Assembly: GCF_022436705.1 (NCBI RefSeq)
Contig: NZ_JAKUHT010000014.1
Coordinates: 35,775 to 99,774, forward strand
DNA: 64,000 nucleotides
Reading direction: 5' to 3'
Source: Nocardioides sp. CFH 31398
Lineage (GTDB): Bacteria > Actinomycetota > Actinomycetes > Propionibacteriales > Nocardioidaceae
Positions 8,704 through 16,493 of the stretch are shown here, in pieces. A program made the translations under genes and the position numbers. The notes under the pieces are model-generated. The model did no database searches. It had not been told where the DNA came from and was given only the letters and a program-made list of their open reading frames with translations. Every line of letters begins with the position of its first letter. The first letter of the stretch is position 1.

Positions 8704-9495
8704 TCAGCGATGACCGTTGCGCCGGGCCGGGCGGTGGCCGCGCTCCGGCTCGAGGTCCTCCGGAAGGGTCGGGGTCACCACGCACCCCGTCGCCGGGTCG
8801 CCGTACGTCGTGAGCGTGTGCGGCGCGCGGACGACGAGCAGGGCGACGTAGGCGCAGAGCACGGCGTCGACCTGGTCCTCGGCGAGCCGCAGGTGGCTCT
8901 TGCGGGAGGCGGACGTGACCGCGCCGACGAGGCCCTCCCAGCAGTCCCGTCCGCGCAGCCGCAGCGGGACGGCCGCGTCCTCGAGACCCTCCAGCAGGGT
9001 GGTGAGGCGCAGCAGCTCGGAGCGCAGCAGGTCGAGGTCCCGCCCCTGCTTCTGCTTGTACTTCAACGTGCGCGGCAGCCGGAACAGCGCGACGCTCGCC
9101 GCGTGCGGGTAGACCTCCACCGCCCGTCGCCGCGGCGTCGCGCCGTCCCCCGTCGGCCACGGCACCAGCCCGAGCGCGTGGGCGAGCCGGCCCCCGCGCG
9201 GCCCGGCGGCGAAGACGGCCAGGCCCGTGTTCGACGGGTGGGCGCCGGCCTGGAAGGCGCGGAAGTCGCGGTTCAGGGCGGTCTCGGCCGGTCGGTTGCC
9301 GGTCGGGTTGGTGACTAGCAGGGGGGCGTCGATCCCGACGACGCACTCCTCGTCGGCGGCGATCGCGGCCGCCGAGGCGACCTCGGCGTCCGTGCGGACC
9401 GAGGCGACGTCGAGCAGACCGCCCTCGTCGTCCAGGCGGGCCACCCCGGTGGGGTTGCGCTCGCCCCAGGCGAGGTCGACGCCCACGACGCGCAT
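8704..9495 (-). CDS. DUF429 family protein
   Basis: 263 residues from the ATG at 9495, where a GGGAGG ribosome binding site lies 8 bp upstream and the family's typical opening strand begins (MRVVGVDLAWGERNPTG). Other DUF429 features are VGIDAPLLV near residue 65, FRAFQAGAHPSNTG, VEVYPHAA and the C-terminal AEDQVDAVLCAYVAL. The fold is RNase H/actin-like, with conserved acidic residues and a DxD-like second strand, but no activity is assigned to the family. The gene is divergent from the alpha/beta hydrolase, with only 50 bp between starts. Confidence 0.8.
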   Translation of the reverse strand: MRVVGVDLAWGERNPTGVARLDDEGGLLDVASVRTDAEVASAAAIAADEECVVGIDAPLLVTNPTGNRPAETALNRDFRAFQAGAHPSNTGLAVFAAGPRGGRLAHALGLVPWPTGDGATPRRRAVEVYPHAASVALFRLPRTLKYKQKQGRDLDLLRSELLRLTTLLEGLEDAAVPLRLRGRDCWEGLVGAVTSASRKSHLRLAEDQVDAVLCAYVALLVVRAPHTLTTYGDPATGCVVTPTLPEDLEPERGHRPARRNGHR

Positions 9496-9545
9496 GGGGG
9501 CAGCCTCCCAGAGGGGGCGTTGGCCGGTTCGGGGAACCTGGGGGC

Positions 9546-10184
9546 GTGGACCCGCGACGCGCACGGCTGGTGGAGGTCGCCTCACCGGCCCGTCCCGAGG
9601 GGCAGGTGCTGGTGCTGCACGGCGGCGCGGACCGCCCCGGACGCCCGCCGACCAGCCCCACCCAGCTCTCCGTGCTGCGGATGGTGCCGGTCGCGCGGCG
9701 GGTGGCCCGCGCCGGGCGCGGTCGGCTGCGGGTGCACCGCCTGCTCAACTCGAGCCGCGGGTGGGACCCCGACCGCACGCCCGTGGAGGACGTCGAGTGG
9801 GCGCTGTGGCGCCTCGCGCAGGACGGCCCGCGGCTGCCCACCTGCCTGGTCGGCCACTCGCTGGGCGGACGGGCGGCCCTGCTGGCGGGCGGCGGCGAGG
9901 ACGTCGTCTCGGTCGTCGCCCTGAACCCGTGGGTGTACGCCGACGACGCGACCCGCACCGACCTGGCGGGCCGGCGGGTGCTCGTCGTCCACGGCACCGA
10001 CGACCGGATCGCCGACCCCCGCCGTGCCCGCAGGGTCGTCGACGGGCTGCGGGCCCGGCACACCGACGCGACGTTCGTGGACGTCGAGGGAGGTCGTCAC
10101 GCGATGCTGCGCCACGGGTCCGTCTTCGAGCGGCACGCCGCCGACTTCGCGGCCAGGACGCTGCTGGGGCGCCCCCGGGGTTGA
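9546..10184 (+). CDS. Alpha/beta-fold hydrolase
   Basis: 212 residues with a complete catalytic triad in order: nucleophile elbow GHSLGG near residue 104, Asp in VVHGTDDRIADP, and His in EGGRHAML near the C-terminus. The oxyanion-hole strand is VLVLHGGADRPG. The protein is cytoplasmic, with no signal peptide. The GTG start at 9546 has a GAACCT hexamer exactly 6 bp before it, so the transcript may be leaderless. The substrate cannot be assigned; dienelactone hydrolase-like or esterase activity is possible. Confidence 0.75.
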   Translation: MDPRRARLVEVASPARPEGQVLVLHGGADRPGRPPTSPTQLSVLRMVPVARRVARAGRGRLRVHRLLNSSRGWDPDRTPVEDVEWALWRLAQDGPRLPTCLVGHSLGGRAALLAGGGEDVVSVVALNPWVYADDATRTDLAGRRVLVVHGTDDRIADPRRARRVVDGLRARHTDATFVDVEGGRHAMLRHGSVFERHAADFAARTLLGRPRG

Positions 10185-10327
10185 AGACGTACCGTTACCC
10201 GGAGTTCGCCGACCTCTTCCTCAAGATCGGGTGATTCCATGGACGGGACCACCTTTACTCGTGTGGAATGTTTCCCGACGCCCCCGTCGGAGCACGGTCG
10301 AAGGGGCGTCATTCACTGAGGAGATCC

Positions 10328-11773
10328 ATGTCGTTGAGCAGCACCGTCCGACGCATGCTGGCCGCGTTCTGCGCGACCGCCGCCGGGGGCGCCGTCCTGC
10401 TCGCACCGCAGGCGGCTGTGGCCGCGCCGACCCCGTCGATCGCCGCGCCGACGACGACGTCCGGCTCGGTGGTCAACGGCCTGGCCTTCCCCGGTGACGC
10501 CGGCTTCGCCTACGCCGGGTGCTACGGCTGGGACGGTGGCACCGCGCCCTCCGCGGTCGTCCGCGACATCCCCGGCAGCCCGAACGGCAACCGCAGCACC
10601 GGCTTCACGACCAGCGCCGGCACCGGTGCAGGCCCCCAGGCCGCCGTGGCGAGCCTGAAGAACCTCGGGGCGATGGACGTCGGGGTCTGGTCCGAGGGCG
10701 GGTCGTCCGGCTTCGCGTACGTGTGGCTGTTCCCGGCGAAGGGCCGTGCCTTCCTCGGCACCGCGCCGCTGTCGACCGGCGGCGGCTGGGCCACGAGCGA
10801 CGCCACGTCCTCCCGCTTCACCTGGACCGAGCGCGACCGCCGCACCTTCGCGCCCGTCCTGGGCTCGCCGGACGGGGCGCAGCTGACGCTCGCGCAGGCG
10901 GCCACCCGCTACGGCAACGGTCCGGCCCGCGTCGGCTTCGCCTTCGGGTGCAACGGCGAGGACTTCTCGCTCGACCGCTTCCGGGTCGGCACGAAGTCCT
11001 ACGACTTCGAGGGCATCTCGGTGCTCACCTCCATGACCGTCGCCGAGCGCACCCGCACCGGCACCACGCTGGTCGGCCGGAGCGCCGGCGCCGGCAAGAA
11101 CACCGGTGAGCCCCTGGTCCTCCAGGCCGCTCGCCCGGGCAAGGCCTTCCGTGACGTCCCGGGTGCCGACCTCGAGGTCGACGACGCCGGCGTCCACACG
11201 GCCGTGGTGAAGCCGACCGTGACGACGCAGTACCGCTGGCGCCGGCTCGAGGTGCCCTACGCCGACGGCGGGACCTCCCGCGCCGTGGCCGTCAGGGGCA
11301 CGAAGGGCCCGGAGGGGGAGAAGCGGACCGCGGAGCGGCCCGGCGCACGGCCGGGCACCCCGGAGGAGACCCAGCCGCCGGGCGACGAGCCGACGGCGCC
11401 GGAGACCGAGGAGCCGACGGAGCCGAGCGTCCCCGACCCGACCGAGCCGCCGACCGAGCAGCCGACCGAGCCGGGCACCGAGGAGCCGACGCAGCCGAGC
11501 GTCCCCGACCCGACCGAGCCGCCGAGCGAGGAGCCGACCCCGGAGCCCAGCCCGGAGCCGACCCCGGAGCCGACCCCGGAGCCGACCCCGGAGCCGGTCG
11601 CCTGCGAGGGCCTGACGTACGACGACACCGCCGTCTGGCTGCAGGCCCAGGGCCTCGAGGCCGCCGACATCACCTCGCCGCTCGACGAGGACTGCCCGAC
11701 CGCCGAGGACCTCGACGCGATGGCCACCGAGCTCGGCATCGTCCTCGAGCTCGTCCCCGGCACCACCGGCTGA
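10328..11773 (+). CDS. Secreted protein with Pro/Thr/Glu-rich linker and C-terminal Cys-pair domain
   Basis: 481 residues. The ATG at 10328 follows GAGGAG and opens a Sec signal peptide (VRRMLAAFCATAAGG, then AVLLAPQAAVAAP). Residues about 40-300 form an extracellular domain with no family I recognise; it contains FAYAGCYGWDGG, VGFAFGCNGEDFSLDRF and a beta-rich remainder ending TTQYRWRRLEVPYAD, an Ig- or lectin-like impression only. A linker of repeated EEPTEPSVPDPTEPP units follows, then a 60-residue tail with two Cys (VACEGLTYDDT and LDEDCPTAEDL) and an LQAQGLEAAD helix. It is probably attached to or released from the cell wall. A 6-bp hairpin (CCGACG and CGTCGG) lies in its 5' region near 10274. 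Confidence 0.65.
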   Translation: MSLSSTVRRMLAAFCATAAGGAVLLAPQAAVAAPTPSIAAPTTTSGSVVNGLAFPGDAGFAYAGCYGWDGGTAPSAVVRDIPGSPNGNRSTGFTTSAGTGAGPQAAVASLKNLGAMDVGVWSEGGSSGFAYVWLFPAKGRAFLGTAPLSTGGGWATSDATSSRFTWTERDRRTFAPVLGSPDGAQLTLAQAATRYGNGPARVGFAFGCNGEDFSLDRFRVGTKSYDFEGISVLTSMTVAERTRTGTTLVGRSAGAGKNTGEPLVLQAARPGKAFRDVPGADLEVDDAGVHTAVVKPTVTTQYRWRRLEVPYADGGTSRAVAVRGTKGPEGEKRTAERPGARPGTPEETQPPGDEPTAPETEEPTEPSVPDPTEPPTEQPTEPGTEEPTQPSVPDPTEPPSEEPTPEPSPEPTPEPTPEPTPEPVACEGLTYDDTAVWLQAQGLEAADITSPLDEDCPTAEDLDAMATELGIVLELVPGTTG

Positions 11774-11834
11774 CGAACCTCACACCGCGCCGGTTTGGCA
11801 CGGGGTGGATCCCGGTCGCCATACTCGGTGGACG

Positions 11835-12746
11835 ATGAGCGAGACCGAGAAACCACGCCTGGAGGTCGACTGGGTCAAGGTCGTCGCGGGTGCGCTGGCG
11901 GCCGTGTCCTCGGCCGTCCTGCTGTCCACCCTCGGAGCGGCCGGCACCCTCGTGGGCGCCGCGCTGGGAAGCATCATCGTGTCCCTCGCGACCAGCGTCT
12001 ACGGCACGGGCCTGGCCCGCGGCACCGAGAAGGTCGCCGAGGCCCAGACCGTGGCGTTGCGCAAGGTGAGCGCCGCGACCCAGCAGATCGCCCAGATCCG
12101 CACCGACGCCGAGAGCGGCGGCGCCGCCGACGGCAGTGACGCCGTCGTGGGCGGCGCGCACGCCGCCCGTCCGAACGACGGCGGGCTCGACACGGAGGCC
12201 ACCGAGGCCCTGGAGGAGGCCGAGCAGCAGCTGGAGGAGGCCCGCACCGAGCTGGAGCAGGCCGCCGACCCGGAGGCGGAGGACGCGACCCGGGACGGCC
12301 TCAGCCTCAAGGAGCGCCTGGCGATCCTGCCGTGGAAGCGCGTGCTGCTCGCCTCGGCCGGCCTGTTCGTGGTCGCGATGGTGCTGCTCACCTCCTTCGA
12401 GGTGATCGGCGGTCGCACGATCTCGTCATACACCGGCGGCAGCGACCGGGACGGCGGCACCTCGTTCGGTCGCACCTTCGACCGCGGCGCGGACGAGGAG
12501 CAGCAGCCGTCGCCGACCCCGACCCCCACGCAGGAGCCCTCCCGGCAGCCCACGACCGAGCCGTCGGACGACCCGACCACGGACCCGACGACGGAGCCGT
12601 CGGACGAGCCGTCCACCACGGACGACGCCGAGACCGACGACCCGTCCGAGGACCCCTCCGACGACGCCACCACCGAGCCGACGTCGCCCACCCGGACGCC
12701 GACGACCCGCCTCCCCAGCCCCACCACCACGAGCCCCACCCGCTGA
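11835..12746 (+). CDS. Two-segment membrane protein with Thr/Pro-rich C-terminal tail
   Basis: 303 residues from the ATG at 11835; a CATACT hexamer lies 9 bp upstream and no good ribosome binding site is visible. A long hydrophobic stretch (VVAGALAAVSSAVLL through LGSIIVSLATSVYG) comes first. A charged coiled-coil region follows (ALEEAEQQLEEARTELEQA, residues about 130-150), then a second membrane segment (VLLASAGLFVVAMVLLTSF). After that there are about 110 residues of Pro/Thr/Ser/Asp-rich repeats (TTEPSDDPTTDPTTEPSD), probably extracellular. It resembles actinobacterial envelope proteins of unknown function. It may share an envelope role with the preceding secreted protein, but the spacing suggests its own promoter. 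Confidence 0.65.
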   Translation: MSETEKPRLEVDWVKVVAGALAAVSSAVLLSTLGAAGTLVGAALGSIIVSLATSVYGTGLARGTEKVAEAQTVALRKVSAATQQIAQIRTDAESGGAADGSDAVVGGAHAARPNDGGLDTEATEALEEAEQQLEEARTELEQAADPEAEDATRDGLSLKERLAILPWKRVLLASAGLFVVAMVLLTSFEVIGGRTISSYTGGSDRDGGTSFGRTFDRGADEEQQPSPTPTPTQEPSRQPTTEPSDDPTTDPTTEPSDEPSTTDDAETDDPSEDPSDDATTEPTSPTRTPTTRLPSPTTTSPTR

Positions 12747-12751
12747 TCGCC

Positions 12752-12769
12752 GCATGACACGTGTCATGC
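12752..12769. promoter_or_regulatory. 18-bp perfect palindrome, candidate operator
   Basis: GCATGACACGTGTCATGC reads identically on both strands. It lies 79 bp before the ABC transporter ATG and 5 bp after the previous stop codon, so it could be an operator for the transporter/two-component operon or part of a terminator. A second short palindrome, TGACGTCA, lies at about 12799. Confidence 0.4.
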
Positions 12770-12847
12770 CCGACCGGTGAGGGATCCAGCCGGACCGCTG
12801 ACGTCACGCACTGACCGCGGCCGCCGATCGGCGGGAGGCTGGTGGGC

Positions 12848-13822
12848 ATGACGAACACACGAGACGACCTGGCCGTGGAGGTCAGCGGCCTGCGGCGCTC
12901 CTACGGCAGCGGCAAGGACGCGTTCGAGGCCGTCCGCGGGCTCGACCTCGCCGTCGAGCGCGGCACCATCACCGCCCTGCTCGGCACCAACGGCGCCGGC
13001 AAGACCTCGACCCTCGAGGTCATCGAGGGCCTGGCGCCCGCCACCGGCGGCGAGGTGCGGGTCCTCGGCCTGGACCCGGTCGCCGACCGCCGCCGGGTGC
13101 GCCGCCGTACCGGCGTGCTGCTGCAGAGGAGCGGCTTCGCGGCCGACCTCACGGTGGCGGAGACGCTGCGGATGTGGGGGAGCACCGTCACCTCCCCGCG
13201 GTCCGTGGCCGAGTCGCTGGCGCTGCTCGACCTGGAGCACCGCGCCGACGTCCGCGTCTCGGGGCTCTCCGGCGGCGAGCAGCGCCGGCTCGACCTGGCC
13301 TGCACCCTCATGGGCCACCCCGAGCTGGTGTTCCTCGACGAGCCCAGCACCGGTCTGGACCCCGAGAGCCGCCGCCGAGTGTGGCGCCTGGTGGAGGACC
13401 TCCGGGACGGCGGCGCGACGGTCCTGCTCACCACCCACTACCTGGAGGAGGCCGAGCGCCTCTCCGACCGCATCTCGATCATGGACGCCGGTCGCGTCGT
13501 CCGGGAGGGCACGCCCGCCGAGATCGTCGAGGGCCACCCCTCGCACATCGAGTTCGAGAACGTCGGCGCCACCCTGCCGCCGCTGCCCGGGGCGAGCGTC
13601 GAGGTGGGCCACGCGCGGACCGTGATCTCCGCCTCCGAGCTGCAGCCCGCCCTCACCGCCCTGCTGACCTGGGCCGACGCGCAGCAGGTGACGCTGCCGG
13701 GCCTGGTGGCCCGCACCGCGACCCTCGAGTCGGTCTTCCTGTCCATCGCCGACCAGGGGCACGCCGACCCCGGCGCCCCGGCCGACGCCACCACCGACCA
13801 CGACCTGGAGGTCGCCCGATGA
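12848..13822 (+). CDS. ABC transporter ATP-binding protein (drug/ABC-2 exporter type)
   Basis: 324 residues from the ATG at 12848, about 9 bp after GGAGG; the in-frame GTG at 12842 is too close to it. All nucleotide-binding motifs are present: Walker A GTNGAGKTS (about residue 47), Q-loop VLLQRSGF, signature LSGGEQRR, Walker B LVFLDEP, D-loop and switch His in TTHYLEE. The C-terminal 80 residues match the extension seen in daunorubicin-type exporters. It overlaps the permease gene by ATGA and energises it. The neighbouring two-component system suggests induction by an envelope or antibiotic stress. Confidence 0.92.
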   Translation: MTNTRDDLAVEVSGLRRSYGSGKDAFEAVRGLDLAVERGTITALLGTNGAGKTSTLEVIEGLAPATGGEVRVLGLDPVADRRRVRRRTGVLLQRSGFAADLTVAETLRMWGSTVTSPRSVAESLALLDLEHRADVRVSGLSGGEQRRLDLACTLMGHPELVFLDEPSTGLDPESRRRVWRLVEDLRDGGATVLLTTHYLEEAERLSDRISIMDAGRVVREGTPAEIVEGHPSHIEFENVGATLPPLPGASVEVGHARTVISASELQPALTALLTWADAQQVTLPGLVARTATLESVFLSIADQGHADPGAPADATTDHDLEVAR

Positions 13823-14622
13823 GCACCACCACCACCGGACCCGCCACGACCGGGCCCGCCCCCTCGACCCCCAGCGCGACGGCGCGCGTGCTCGGGCTGG
13901 CGCGCGCCAACCTGACGCTCCTGCTGCGCAACAAGCTCACCGCGGGCTACGCCCTCGTCCTGCCGCTGCTGCCCCTCGCCCTGCTGCTCGTGGACCGCGG
14001 CAACGAGAGCCTCGTCCTGACCAGCGTGAGCTCGGCGCTGCTCATGGCCTTCCTCTTCCCGGTCTTCTACAACCTGCTGTCCGCGACGGTGACCCGCCGC
14101 GACGAGCTCGTGCTCAAGCGCATGCGCACGGGCGAGGTCAGCGACGTCGAGCTGCTGGTCTCGCTCGCCCTGCCGGGTGCCGGCGTCGCGGCCGTCATGA
14201 CCGCGCTGGCCGTGCCGGTGTCGATCGCGCTCGGCGCCCCGGTGCCGACGAACCCGCTGCTGTACGTCGTCCTGGTCGTCGTCGGCATCGTGATGTTCAC
14301 GGCCTTCGCCTTCTGGACGGCCGCCTGGACCCGCAACGCGGAGGCCGCCCAGATGACGAGCTTCCCGGTCATCTTCCTCGCGATCCTCGGCTCCATCGGC
14401 GCCGTGCTGCCCGAGCGGGCGGCCCGGGTCGTCGAGCTCACGCCCGGCGCCGCGATGGAGTCCCTGATCGGCATCGGGTGGCTCGGCCTGGACGACGACC
14501 GCACGCTGTCGTTCGCCGAGACCTGGGCGGCCGCGGCCGAGCCCACCCTGGTGATGGTCGCCTGGGCCGTCCTCGCCCTGGTGCTGGCGCAGCGCTCCAT
14601 GCGCTGGGAGCCCCGGCACTGA
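13819..14622 (+). CDS. ABC-2 type permease
   Basis: 267 residues, starting inside the stop of the ATPase gene (ATGA overlap), hence translationally coupled. It has about six membrane segments, for example GYALVLPLLPLALLLV, LLYVVLVVVGIVMFTAFAFW and PTLVMVAWAVLALVLA, and an ABC-2 signature region around RDELVLKRMRTGEVS and SFPVIFLAILGSIG. It forms the membrane part of a heteromeric exporter with the preceding ATPase. The substrate is unknown; lantibiotic, lipid or drug export are the usual roles for exporters linked to DesK-type kinases. Confidence 0.9.
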   Translation: MSTTTTGPATTGPAPSTPSATARVLGLARANLTLLLRNKLTAGYALVLPLLPLALLLVDRGNESLVLTSVSSALLMAFLFPVFYNLLSATVTRRDELVLKRMRTGEVSDVELLVSLALPGAGVAAVMTALAVPVSIALGAPVPTNPLLYVVLVVVGIVMFTAFAFWTAAWTRNAEAAQMTSFPVIFLAILGSIGAVLPERAARVVELTPGAAMESLIGIGWLGLDDDRTLSFAETWAAAAEPTLVMVAWAVLALVLAQRSMRWEPRH

Positions 14623-14675
14623 GCCCTACCCTGGCCCCCGGACGCACGCACGACCGCTACGCAGGAGGTGGACCG

Positions 14676-15884
14676 GTGAGCACGTCGACCACCTCCTCGT
14701 CGTCCGCCGATGTGACGCGGGCTCGTCGTGGGCGGCGGATCCCCCGGTGGGGTGAGCTCAGCCAGGTGCGTCGCGCGGACCTCTACCTGCGGTCCTCGCT
14801 CTACGCCCTGCTGTGGCTGGTGCCCGCGTTCCTCGTCGTCGTCGGGATCCTGTCCGCCGACGACGACCTCGCGTCGGCCGCGGAGGCGGTCGTGGTGCTC
14901 GTCGCGGCGGTGCTGGCCCTGCTGGCCGGGACGGTGGTGCTCCGTGACGTCATCGCGCTCCACCCGGCGGACGGCCCGCTGCCGTGGCGCAGCCTGGGCC
15001 CCCTGGCGGTCGCGTTCGTCGCCGCCGCCGTCGTCGGGCTGCTGGTGGAGCCGCTCGCCGCGCCGCTGATGATCACGGTGACCATCGCGGTCGGCCTGAC
15101 GGCCGGTGGCCTGCGTGACCGGCGGGCCGCCTGGGTGGTCGCGGCGTCCCTGTTCGTCCTGCCGCTGGCGGCGACCGGCTCGACGAGGGTCGCGGCGGCG
15201 TGCCTCGCCTACGGGCTGTTCATGATGTTCACCATCCGCTCCTCCCTCTGGCTGTACGGCGTCATCGCCGAGCTCGACCGCGCCCGGCGCGCCCAGTCGG
15301 CGCTCGCGGTCGCCGAGGAGCGGCTGCGCTTCTCCCGCGACGTCCACGACGTCATGGGGCGCCGCCTGTCGACGATCGCCGTGCAGGCCGAGCTGGCGTC
15401 GTCCCTGGCCCGGCGGGGCGACCCGCGGGCGGCCGAGCAGATGCTGGAGGTCCGCGGCGTCGCCCACGACGCCCTGCGCGAGGCGCGGGAGCTCGCCCGC
15501 GGCTACCGCGAGACCGACCTGGCCACCGAGCTCGAGGGGGCCCGGTCGCTGCTGGCGTCCGCGGGGATCGCCTGCGAGGTGGCCGTGGACGACGTCGGTG
15601 ACGCGTGGCGGGAGCCCGCCGCCTGGGTGGTCCGGGAGGCGGTGACCAACGTCCTGCGGCACTCGACCGCGACCCGCGTCGCCCTGACCTGGCAGCCCAC
15701 CGGGCCGGGAGCCGGCCTCACGGTCGCGGACGACGGCGAGGCCGGCCGGACGACGGGCGAGCAGGCCCCCGGGTCCGGCCTGCGGGGCCTGGAGGAGCGT
15801 CTGCGGCCGCTGGGGGCGCGGCTGGAGGCCGGGCGTGGACCGGACGGGTTCGTCGTCCGGATGATCGTGGAGGGGGACGCATGA
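14676..15884 (+). CDS. Two-component sensor histidine kinase (NarL/DesK type)
   Basis: 402 residues from the GTG at 14676, preceded by AGGAGGTGGACCG. The N-terminal half has five or six membrane segments (LYALLWLVPAFLVVVGIL, ALLAGTVVLRDVIAL and others) with little outside sequence, so sensing is probably within the membrane. The HisKA_3 box contains the phospho-acceptor His at about residue 224 (RDVHDVMGRRLSTIAVQ). The ATPase domain follows, with REAVTNVLRHS (N box) and GSGLRGLEERL (G box). It overlaps the response regulator by ATGA and lies 53 bp after the ABC exporter, a standard exporter/two-component arrangement in actinobacteria and firmicutes. Confidence 0.92.
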   Translation: MSTSTTSSSSADVTRARRGRRIPRWGELSQVRRADLYLRSSLYALLWLVPAFLVVVGILSADDDLASAAEAVVVLVAAVLALLAGTVVLRDVIALHPADGPLPWRSLGPLAVAFVAAAVVGLLVEPLAAPLMITVTIAVGLTAGGLRDRRAAWVVAASLFVLPLAATGSTRVAAACLAYGLFMMFTIRSSLWLYGVIAELDRARRAQSALAVAEERLRFSRDVHDVMGRRLSTIAVQAELASSLARRGDPRAAEQMLEVRGVAHDALREARELARGYRETDLATELEGARSLLASAGIACEVAVDDVGDAWREPAAWVVREAVTNVLRHSTATRVALTWQPTGPGAGLTVADDGEAGRTTGEQAPGSGLRGLEERLRPLGARLEAGRGPDGFVVRMIVEGDA

Positions 15885-16486
15885 TCAGGGTGCTGCTGGC
15901 CGACGACGAGAACCTGATCCGGGTCGCGCTCGCGCAGATGCTGGACCTGGAGGACGACATCGAGGTCGTCGCCCAGGCCTCCACCGGTGACGAGGCGCTC
16001 GCCCAGGCCGCGCACGCGCGGCCGGACGTCGCCGTCCTCGACCTGCAGATGCCCGGCGTCGACGGCATCGGCGTCGCCGAGCGGCTGGCCTCGACCCTGC
16101 CGGACTGCCGGTGCGTCATCGTCACCAGCCACGGCCGGCCCGGCTACCTGAAGCGCGCGCTGGCGGTCGGGGTCCGCGGCTTCCTGCCGAAGACGACGTC
16201 CGCGGAGACGCTCGCCTCGGTCGTCCGCAGCGTCCACGGCGGTGGCCGTCACGTCGACCCGGAGCTGGCCGCCGAGGCGATCAGCGCCGGCGACAGCCCG
16301 TTGACGCCGCGGGAGGCCGACGTCCTCGAGCTGGCCGCGGACGGCTCCCCGGTCGACCAGATCGCCGCCCGCGCGTCCCTGTCGCCGGGGACCGTCCGCA
16401 ACTACCTGTCGAGCGCGGTGATGAAGCTCGGTGCCGCCAACCGCCACGACGCCGCCGCCACCGCGCGGCGGATGGGCTGGATCTAG
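15881..16486 (+). CDS. Two-component response regulator, LuxR/NarL family
   Basis: 201 residues. The receiver domain has acidic residues Asp8 and Asp9, phospho-acceptor Asp54 in AVLDLQMPG and Lys in FLPKTTSAE. The C-terminal LuxR helix-turn-helix begins LTPREADVLELAADG, with a recognition region IAARASLSPGTVRNYLSSA. It starts within the stop codon of the kinase gene, so the pair is coupled. It probably activates the upstream exporter; the palindrome at 12752-12769 is a candidate site, unproven. Confidence 0.93.
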   Translation: MIRVLLADDENLIRVALAQMLDLEDDIEVVAQASTGDEALAQAAHARPDVAVLDLQMPGVDGIGVAERLASTLPDCRCVIVTSHGRPGYLKRALAVGVRGFLPKTTSAETLASVVRSVHGGGRHVDPELAAEAISAGDSPLTPREADVLELAADGSPVDQIAARASLSPGTVRNYLSSAVMKLGAANRHDAAATARRMGWI

Positions 16487-16493
16487 GACGCGG

